37,451 nt of DNA, from NCBI GenBank assembly GCA_902826095.1, contig CADEDN010000034.1, positions 1 through 37,451 of the forward strand. Reading direction: 5' to 3'. This DNA comes from an uncultured Alphaproteobacteria bacterium. Its GTDB lineage: Bacteria; Pseudomonadota; Alphaproteobacteria; Caulobacterales; Parvularculaceae. Position numbers and translations under genes: made by a program. Below are positions 33,054 through 37,451 of this stretch, piece after piece; within the stretch, counting starts at the first letter, position 1, and each line of letters begins with the position of its first letter. The notes beneath the pieces are model-generated. The model searched no databases and was not told the origin of the DNA. It saw only the letters and a list, made by a program, of their open reading frames with translations.

Positions 33054-34109
33054 CTACGCCTGAAGCCTGATCGCGGCGGGCGCCGCCGCCTTGGCATAGG
33101 CGCGCGCCTTTGCAACCCATCGTCCTGTCTGCCCGCGGCGCTCATCCGCGATGTGCCCGAGCGCCAGACGCGCTCTGACTGCGGCTCGGTAGGCCGCGTA
33201 AAAATCAAGCAATCGCTGACTGGGGCGCGACGCCGCCCGCTTCGCATAATGTGCGATCAGATCGGTCCCGATCTTCGCGGCTCCTAGCAGCCGGCATTCC
33301 AAGGCGAGATAGCTCAGCTCATCGAACGGGTCGACCAGTCGAAGCTCTCGGCTGAACTCCAGGCAATCGATGATCGCGGGCGGGCGCGTCAAGCAAATGT
33401 GCTCGGGCCTCAAATCGCCGTGGCCTTCGATAATGCGACGGCTTTCGAGCGGCTCCAACAACCATTGAGGCTTTGAGTCAATCACGCGCGTCACCGGATC
33501 CGCAAGGAGCGCCAACTCCGCGGCCGACTGCTCGCCGCGACATCGCGCAAATATTTCCCGGTTTTCCTGTTGTTGTGCCGCCAGGATCGACAGATATCGA
33601 TCCTCGTCCATGTCGACCGGCGGCGCTTTAGAGAAAAACTCGAACAGGAGATCGAGGGCGGGCTCAATGTCGATGAATGAGAAGTCTGCCCCGACGATCG
33701 CCCGGTCAAGCATCAGCGCCGGCGGCAGGCGGCGCATTTCGACAAGCCATTCGACAGGAATCCCTTCGCCGTTCAGCGAGAGAGCGCCGTCCGTACGCCG
33801 GGTCACCGGGACGACCCGAACATAGACCGACGCCGCGAGGCGCTTGTTCAAACGCAGTTCCTCGCGACAAAAATGCTCACGACGAGCGAGCGTTGCATAG
33901 TCGAGAAACGACGCGGTGACGCTTTTCTTGAATTTGTAGACCCGGCGCGGCGTCAGGAAGACCCAGGACATATGGGTCTCTTTCGCTTCGACGACGCCGC
34001 TCTCAAGACCATAAGTCGAGGGCTGCGACAGATACGCGACAAGCTCGGATGTCGACGCTGATCTCAGTTCCGCCTCAGTTCGGTCAGCGGCGTCGCCGTC
34101 TTCGGCCAT
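33054..34109 (-). CDS. COG2187-type kinase-like (aminoglycoside phosphotransferase-fold) protein
   Basis: This 351-aa protein shows an N-terminal lobe with ETHMSWVFLTPRRVYKFKKS and the catalytic-loop-like GHGDLRPEHICL, followed by AIIDCLEFSRELRLVDPFDE (metal-binding region). These are hallmarks of COG2187. Many COG2187 proteins are bifunctional, with a C-terminal P-loop ATPase. That second half is missing: the frame ends in an Ala-rich tail at 33054. The substrate is unknown. ATG 34109 (MAEDGDAAD) is used; no clear ribosome-binding site is visible. It is convergent with the PRPP synthetase gene. A mycobacterial relative, Rv2004c, is a dormancy-regulon gene. Confidence 0.85.
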   Translation of the reverse strand: MAEDGDAADRTEAELRSASTSELVAYLSQPSTYGLESGVVEAKETHMSWVFLTPRRVYKFKKSVTASFLDYATLARREHFCREELRLNKRLAASVYVRVVPVTRRTDGALSLNGEGIPVEWLVEMRRLPPALMLDRAIVGADFSFIDIEPALDLLFEFFSKAPPVDMDEDRYLSILAAQQQENREIFARCRGEQSAAELALLADPVTRVIDSKPQWLLEPLESRRIIEGHGDLRPEHICLTRPPAIIDCLEFSRELRLVDPFDELSYLALECRLLGAAKIGTDLIAHYAKRAASRPSQRLLDFYAAYRAAVRARLALGHIADERRGQTGRWVAKARAYAKAAAPAAIRLQA

Positions 34110-34213
34110 TGTCGCCAATCGATGAAAACGCCTGACACACCGGCCGGCGCCGGCATGCGCAAGAGTGAGAGAACCGCGGCGCCTTCCACAGATTGTCGAT
34201 TATCCGCAAAGGC

Positions 34214-34240
34214 GCCGGGAGGTCATACCGACCTCCCGGC
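34214..34240 (-). terminator. Perfect 11-bp hairpin downstream of the BON gene
   Basis: GCCGGGAGGTC and GACCTCCCGGC pair perfectly around a 5-nt loop. It lies 60 bp after the BON stop in the minus direction, followed by GCCTTTGC rather than a real T-run. It could serve as a bidirectional roadblock between the BON and kinase-like genes. A second inverted repeat, TCATGAAGTC (34241-34250) with GACTTCATGA (34297-34306), overlaps the BON stop codon. Confidence 0.55.
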
Positions 34241-34300
34241 TCATGAAGTCGGATCAATGCGGAACGGGCAACGCGGACACGCCCGCCGCTCGCCGAGACT

Positions 34301-34951
34301 TCATGAAATCCGAAGATTGTCGACGACCTCGGTGACGCCGGGCGCCGCCCAAACCGCGTCTTCAACGATCTTGCGCTCATACCAGGCTTTGACATCGCCT
34401 TTCAGCGTGACCCGCCCGCCGTCGACATTGACTTTCACATGCGACGCTTCGATATCGGCGTTCCGGTGCAGCGCGCGCGTGATCGCGCGCGTGACGTCCG
34501 TCGGGAGGACGCGGGCCTTGACGTTGATCAGATTGGAGACCGCCGAAACGCCTTTGACGCCCGCGACCAGATTCTTGGCGAGATCGCGCTGGTAATTCCA
34601 GTCGACCGAGCCCGTTAGCGTGACGTACCCCGTACGAACCTCCGCCTTGATTTCATTTTCCGCGAGGCTGCTGTTCCATTTGTAGAGACTTGCGATGCGT
34701 TCGGCGATCTGTTCATCGTCCACGGTCGTATCTGAGCGAAGCTTCACCCTTATTTCTTCCGCAATCGCCCGTACGCCTTTGACGCGCCGCGCTGCGTCTT
34801 CGGCTGCGATTTTTTCCGCATAGCTCGACACTGTGCCGGTTAGAGTGACGGCGCCGTCTTTGACAGTCACGCCGATATCGGTCGATTCAACGCGCGGCTC
34901 CCAGTCAATCTCGGCGAGAATGTCGTCACGGATTTCCTGATCGGTTCTCAT
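34301..34951 (-). CDS. Triple-BON-domain protein
   Basis: This 216-aa protein has no signal peptide and carries three BON domains (about residues 1-70, 75-145 and 148-216). Each has the pattern of a strand, a Gly-x-V-TL-G turn and a helix: DGAVTLTGTVSSY, TGYVTLTGSVDWNY and GGRVTLKGDVKAWYER. BON domains bind membranes or ligands; OsmY-like proteins are stress-induced but periplasmic, whereas this one should stay in the cytoplasm. The start at 34951 follows GAGGAG. FixK-type box 6 lies 59 bp upstream. It is divergent from the hibernation-factor fusion. Confidence 0.92.
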   Translation of the reverse strand: MRTDQEIRDDILAEIDWEPRVESTDIGVTVKDGAVTLTGTVSSYAEKIAAEDAARRVKGVRAIAEEIRVKLRSDTTVDDEQIAERIASLYKWNSSLAENEIKAEVRTGYVTLTGSVDWNYQRDLAKNLVAGVKGVSAVSNLINVKARVLPTDVTRAITRALHRNADIEASHVKVNVDGGRVTLKGDVKAWYERKIVEDAVWAAPGVTEVVDNLRIS

Positions 34952-35010
34952 TTGAGGCTCCTCTAAAGCTGCGATCGACGCAATGATCGCGTGCGCCGAA
35001 GAGCCCCGCA

Positions 35011-35024
35011 TTGACGAACGTCAA
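35011..35024. promoter_or_regulatory. FixK/FNR-type box 6, between BON and hibernation-factor genes
   Basis: TTGACGAACGTCAA. It lies 59 bp from the BON ATG and 67 bp from the hibernation-factor ATG, so this one site is well placed to activate both directions. Confidence 0.86.
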
Positions 35025-35041
35025 AGCCGTTCGCCGCGTCG

Positions 35042-35055
35042 TTGATCGATATCAA
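35042..35055. promoter_or_regulatory. FixK/FNR-type box 7, perfect FNR consensus
   Basis: TTGATCGATATCAA matches the E. coli FNR consensus TTGAT-N4-ATCAA exactly. It lies only 36 bp before the hibernation-factor ATG, so binding here would either give a nearly leaderless transcript or overlap a promoter fired from box 6. Confidence 0.85.
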
Positions 35056-35091
35056 GCTCAGCGCGCGGCAAGGCCGCTACAAGCGCCGACA

Positions 35092-35640
35092 ATGGAAACA
35101 GAACCGCATATTTCGTTCGAGAATATCCCGGCCTCAGCGGCCGTGCGCGACCGGGTTCAGCGCGAAGTCGACAGGCTGGAGCGGTTTTTCGGCCGCATCA
35201 CCGCTTGCCGCGTCATTGTGCGCCGGCCGCAGGCGCGCCGGCGGCATGGCGATCTCTACGCAGCTTCAGTTCACCTGACCCTTCCCGGCGGGCGAGAGGT
35301 CCACGCGGATCGCAATCCGCCGGACGATCACGCGCATGAAGACGCACTTGTGGCGATTCGCGACGTGTTCGCCGCCGCAAGGCGCAAGCTGCAGGACGAC
35401 GTCAGGGTAATGAGGGGCGACACGAAACTTCATGCCGATCAGAATATCGCCGTCGTTCGATCGCTAGTCGCTGAAGACAATTACGGCTTCCTCGAGACCG
35501 ACGACGGGCGCGAAATCTACTTCCACCGCAATTGCGTCGCGAATTCCGGGTTTGACGATCTCCGCGTCGGAAACCGCGTCGTCTATTCGGAAGAGGCTGG
35601 CGAAAAAGGCGCGCAGGCGACCTTCGTCAGACAGCTTTAG
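35092..35640 (+). CDS. Ribosome hibernation factor (HPF/RaiA) fused to a cold-shock domain
   Basis: In this 182-aa protein, residues 1-105 match the S30AE/HPF fold: ISFENIPASAAVRDRVQREV, then RLERFFGRITACRVIVRRPQ, and a helix with HEDALVAIRDVFAAARRKLQ. Residues about 115-182 form a cold-shock/OB domain with DNYGFLETDDGREIYFHRN, carrying both RNA-binding aromatic motifs. HPF binds in the mRNA/tRNA channel of the 30S subunit and silences ribosomes. The usual C-terminal dimerisation domain of long HPF is replaced by the RNA-binding domain. There is no good ribosome-binding site before ATG 35092. Boxes 6 and 7 imply low-oxygen control. Confidence 0.9.
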   Translation: METEPHISFENIPASAAVRDRVQREVDRLERFFGRITACRVIVRRPQARRRHGDLYAASVHLTLPGGREVHADRNPPDDHAHEDALVAIRDVFAAARRKLQDDVRVMRGDTKLHADQNIAVVRSLVAEDNYGFLETDDGREIYFHRNCVANSGFDDLRVGNRVVYSEEAGEKGAQATFVRQL

Positions 35641-35654
35641 AAAGGCTGAAATCC

Positions 35655-36086
35655 ATGAGCGAAACGACCGATTATCAGCTTCAGCTGTCGATCAGCCCCG
35701 AAAAAGCGTTCTACATACTCGTAAAGGCGCGCGAATTCGAAGAAAAAACCGAGACGGCGGACATGGAGGAAGGCTCCAACGCCGCCGACGACCGCGCGGT
35801 CGCAATCCTTGAGGACAATCCGGAGGATGCGACCGAAGAGGAATTGCGCGCAGCGCTCGATTCGCTGAATGAGGACGAGCAGCTCGACATGATGGCGCTC
35901 ACATGGATCGGCCGCGGCGACTTCTCCATTGAGGATTGGGATGCGGCGCGCGAGGAAGCGCGGGCGATGTCCGACCGGCACATCTCGTCATATCTGGCGG
36001 GCGACCCGCTCTTCAGCGATTACCTGGAAGAGGGGCTTTCGCTGGCTGGTTTCAATCTCGATGAATTCGAGCGAAAACATTTCTGA
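35655..36086 (+). CDS. DUF3775 family protein
   Basis: This 143-aa acidic protein begins TDYQLQLSISPEKAFYILVK and continues with VKAREFEEKTETAD. The middle is acidic, then LNEDEQLDMMALTWIGRGDF and ISSYLAGDPLFSDYLEEGLS follow, which fit DUF3775. Function is unknown. There are no membrane segments and no cysteine. It starts 14 bp after the hibernation-factor stop, so it is co-transcribed and probably belongs to the same response; a helper or inhibitor role is speculation. Confidence 0.85.
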   Translation: MSETTDYQLQLSISPEKAFYILVKAREFEEKTETADMEEGSNAADDRAVAILEDNPEDATEEELRAALDSLNEDEQLDMMALTWIGRGDFSIEDWDAAREEARAMSDRHISSYLAGDPLFSDYLEEGLSLAGFNLDEFERKHF

Positions 36087-36099
36087 AAACCTCATTCAG

Positions 36100-36113
36100 T
36101 TGACGAAGGTCAA
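36100..36113. promoter_or_regulatory. FixK/FNR-type box 8
   Basis: TTGACGAAGGTCAA. It lies just after the DUF3775 stop and 104 bp before a 46-codon frame that precedes the phosphoribosyltransferase gene, so the last two genes of the island can form a separate unit. Confidence 0.83.
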
Positions 36114-36217
36114 CGAAAGCGCGCTCGCGATAAGCCAGAATGGATATGCTGCAGAGGTGAGCCGACCTGGCGAAGCCAAACTGAGAAATGTCCGAAAGAT
36201 ATGGATCAGGAGTCGCG

Positions 36218-36358
36218 ATGAATCAGGAAGGCGTTGACCCGATGCGACGGAGCCCGGGGTCGTTCGGCGAAAGCGCGCAAAAGGGAGACCTTAGCGTGGA
36301 GCGCCGCCGCCCCGGGCTTACCATATTCGGCCGCGGCGGTCCGTCGGCGTCGCCTTAA
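36218..36358 (+). CDS. Possible 46-aa basic small protein
   Basis: The frame starts MNQEGVDPMRRSPGSFGESA and ends GRGGPSASP. AGGAG lies 5 nt before its ATG, one of the best ribosome-binding sites in the region, and it ends 11 bp before the next gene. It is Arg/Gly/Pro-rich and probably disordered. No family is recognised. It may be a real small protein or a leader peptide for the phosphoribosyltransferase gene. Confidence 0.5.
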   Translation: MNQEGVDPMRRSPGSFGESAQKGDLSVERRRPGLTIFGRGGPSASP

Positions 36359-36369
36359 GATCTGAATTC

Positions 36370-37086
36370 ATGTCGCGGCATATGTTCGAGGACCGTCACG
36401 CAGCCGGAAAAGCCCTCGCCGGGCGGTTGCGAGATTATTCGAAGCCGGCGCCGATCGTCTTTGCGCTCCCGCGCGGCGGGATTCCGGTTGCAGCGGCGGT
36501 CGCGGAAGCGCTGGACGCCCCGCTTGACGTCATCCTCGTTCGCAAGCTCGGGGCGCCCGGTCACGACGAGCTCGCGATCGGGGCGATCGTCGACGGCGGC
36601 TCGCCGACAATTGTGCTTTACAAGGATGCTGTCGATGAGACGGGCGCGAGCGAGGGGTTCATTGAGGCGGCGAAGTCGGCGGCGCTAAGCGAAATTGAGC
36701 GACGGCGGCGGATTTTTCTCGGCGATGCGAGCCCCGCGTCGCCGGCCGGCCGGAACATTATCATCATCGATGACGGCTTGGCGACCGGCGCCACGATGGA
36801 GGCGGCGATCGACGCGATGCGCAAAGTCGGCGCCAGCCACATCACCGTCGCCGTTCCGGTCGCGCCAGCGGAAGCGGCGGCGCGCTTCCGGCGCCTCGCT
36901 GATGATTTCATTTGCCTGGAGACGCCTTCGATGTTCTGGGCGGTCGGCCAGCAATATCGAAATTTTCGCCAGCTGACGGACGCCGATGTCGTCGCCATAC
37001 TCAAGGACGCCGCCAGACGCACAAGCCGGCGCGGCGACTCGACGCAAGTCGCCAACGGTTCAGCTTCGCCTTCAGATCGCACTTGA
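36370..37086 (+). CDS. Phosphoribosyltransferase-domain protein
   Basis: In this 238-aa protein, the type I PRT fold is visible: IVFALPRGGIPVAAAVAEAL, the PPi loop region VILVRKLGAPGHDELAIGAI, and the PRPP-binding loop NIIIIDDGLATGATMEAA. This subtype (FALPRGG, then RKLG-P-ELAIGA) is found alone or fused to erythromycin-esterase-like or hydrolase domains in stress islands, including mycobacterial Rv0571c and Rv2030c. The base it uses is unknown. The C-terminal ~25 residues are a polar tail that ends at the polX remnant, and may be extended by that junction. Confidence 0.9.
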   Translation: MSRHMFEDRHAAGKALAGRLRDYSKPAPIVFALPRGGIPVAAAVAEALDAPLDVILVRKLGAPGHDELAIGAIVDGGSPTIVLYKDAVDETGASEGFIEAAKSAALSEIERRRRIFLGDASPASPAGRNIIIIDDGLATGATMEAAIDAMRKVGASHITVAVPVAPAEAAARFRRLADDFICLETPSMFWAVGQQYRNFRQLTDADVVAILKDAARRTSRRGDSTQVANGSASPSDRT

Positions 37087-37087
37087 T

Positions 37088-37260
37088 CCAGGTGTTGAGG
37101 ACTTCGTCCTTGGGCTGAGCTGTGTTGCGCTGTGCGCATCGGTCGACAGGACAAGTTTGACGCCGCGTTCTCTCGCTATCCGGCCGCAAGAGTCATTGAG
37201 GTCGAAGCGTTCCGGCTGTCGGTTCGTTTCCAGAAAACATCCGCGCTCGCGCGCGCCGGC
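37088..37260 (-). pseudogene. Decayed C-terminal PHP-domain remnant of a PolX-type DNA polymerase
   Basis: On the minus strand from 37260 the frame reads AGARERGCFLETNRQPERFD, then LNDSCGRIARERGVKLVLST followed by DAHSATQL. These are the conserved PHP-domain segments GCFLE-N-QP-R-DL and GVK-V-STDAHS of family X polymerases. After ATQL the reading shifts frame, and 37111-37088 gives KDEVLNTW, the normal end motif of PolX. About 15-20 residues are missing between the two. Upstream, the frame meets a TGA near 37300 and family similarity is lost. It is therefore a truncated relic with an internal deletion. PolX genes occur in similar low-oxygen islands, so an intact copy may once have belonged here. 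Confidence 0.75.
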
Positions 37261-37451
37261 ATCCCGGTTCGGACCTGCATCGCAAACTGGTGCTGAAACT
37301 CACTTTTGCCTAGCGTTTGAGCGATTCTCGGAAAACCGGGTTTTCGAACCCGAAATTTTCCTTGCAGTTCAAGATGTTGAGCCCCGCACTGTGAAACTGA
37401 GCTTCCCGAGACATAGGTGACGCTCCATTCCGGACACATGGGTAACACTTT
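37261..37451 (-). mobile_element. Possible end of an insertion sequence or foreign junction
   Basis: This last stretch has no gene and lower GC than its surroundings. Two imperfect 22-bp repeats, 37402-37423 and 37427-37448, match at 16 positions with a 25-bp period; on the minus strand they start G(T/C)GT(T/C)ACC. I recall similar GTGTTACCCATGT repeats just outside transposase genes of IS481/IS3-like elements, but no transposase is in the window. A 6-bp hairpin with a TTCG loop (37337-37352, CGGGTT/AACCCG) lies inside. It borders the truncated polX relic, which suits insertion-driven damage. Confidence 0.35.

Noticed and set aside
1-37451. CRISPR array, prophage or tRNA genes
   Set aside because: No regularly spaced repeats, phage structural genes, or cloverleaf sequences other than the tRNA-like part of tmRNA were seen.

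Overview
The window is high-GC DNA from an alphaproteobacterium, most likely of the Hyphomicrobiales (Rhizobiales). The taxonomic clues are a circularly permuted two-piece tmRNA gene, an alpha-type SspB, a fixLJ/fixK-fixNOQPGHIS cluster and a second-type PHB synthase with phasin. The family is not fixed by the sequence; a methanotroph- or Beijerinckiaceae-like host is only an inference. Almost all of the window is coding, with many 1-4 bp overlaps.

Left half (1-15.4 kb), housekeeping. 1-412 is a gene-free mosaic of dispersed palindromic repeats. The minus-strand operon hflK-hflC-htrA (membrane proteolysis control plus a periplasmic protease) is followed by divergent mrp (Fe-S carrier ATPase), a secreted NTF2-like protein, and a translationally coupled thyA-GNAT-folA operon (dTMP and folate cycle). 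Next come a DUF4153 membrane protein, a small XRE regulator, ssrA (tmRNA) and, immediately downstream, sspB, which delivers ssrA-tagged proteins to ClpXP. rmuC follows, then a three-gene minus-strand operon (two small membrane proteins plus an XRE regulator) behind a symmetric divergent promoter/operator, and fumC.

Right half (15.4-37.1 kb), low-oxygen physiology. On the minus strand, in transcription order, are fixL, fixJ, then fixN-O-Q-P-G-H-I-S: an oxygen sensor, its response regulator, the cbb3 high-affinity oxidase, and the oxidase's copper/assembly factors. fixS and fixQ are very short (51 and 55 aa). A FixK-type CRP/FNR regulator lies divergent to fixL. It is followed by a stress/dormancy island: two Hsp20 chaperones, a phasin, PHB synthase, a membrane ClpP-like SDH-family protease, a CBS-pair protein, a PRPP synthetase paralogue, a COG2187 kinase-like protein, a triple-BON protein, a ribosome-hibernation/cold-shock fusion, a DUF3775 protein, a tiny ORF and a phosphoribosyltransferase.

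The main finding is that eight near-perfect FixK/FNR-type boxes (TTGAY-N4-RTCAA) lie between 23.2 and 36.2 kb, at promoter distance from fixN, both hsp20 genes, phaC, the CBS gene and the bon/hibernation-factor pair. I saw none in the first 23 kb. The window therefore looks like a regulator packed together with its own regulon: FixLJ to FixK to cbb3 oxidase plus storage polymer, chaperone and ribosome-hibernation functions. The gene families in the island strikingly overlap those of the mycobacterial DosR dormancy regulon. The right edge (37.09-37.45 kb) holds a decayed polX/PHP-domain remnant and what may be the end of an insertion sequence.
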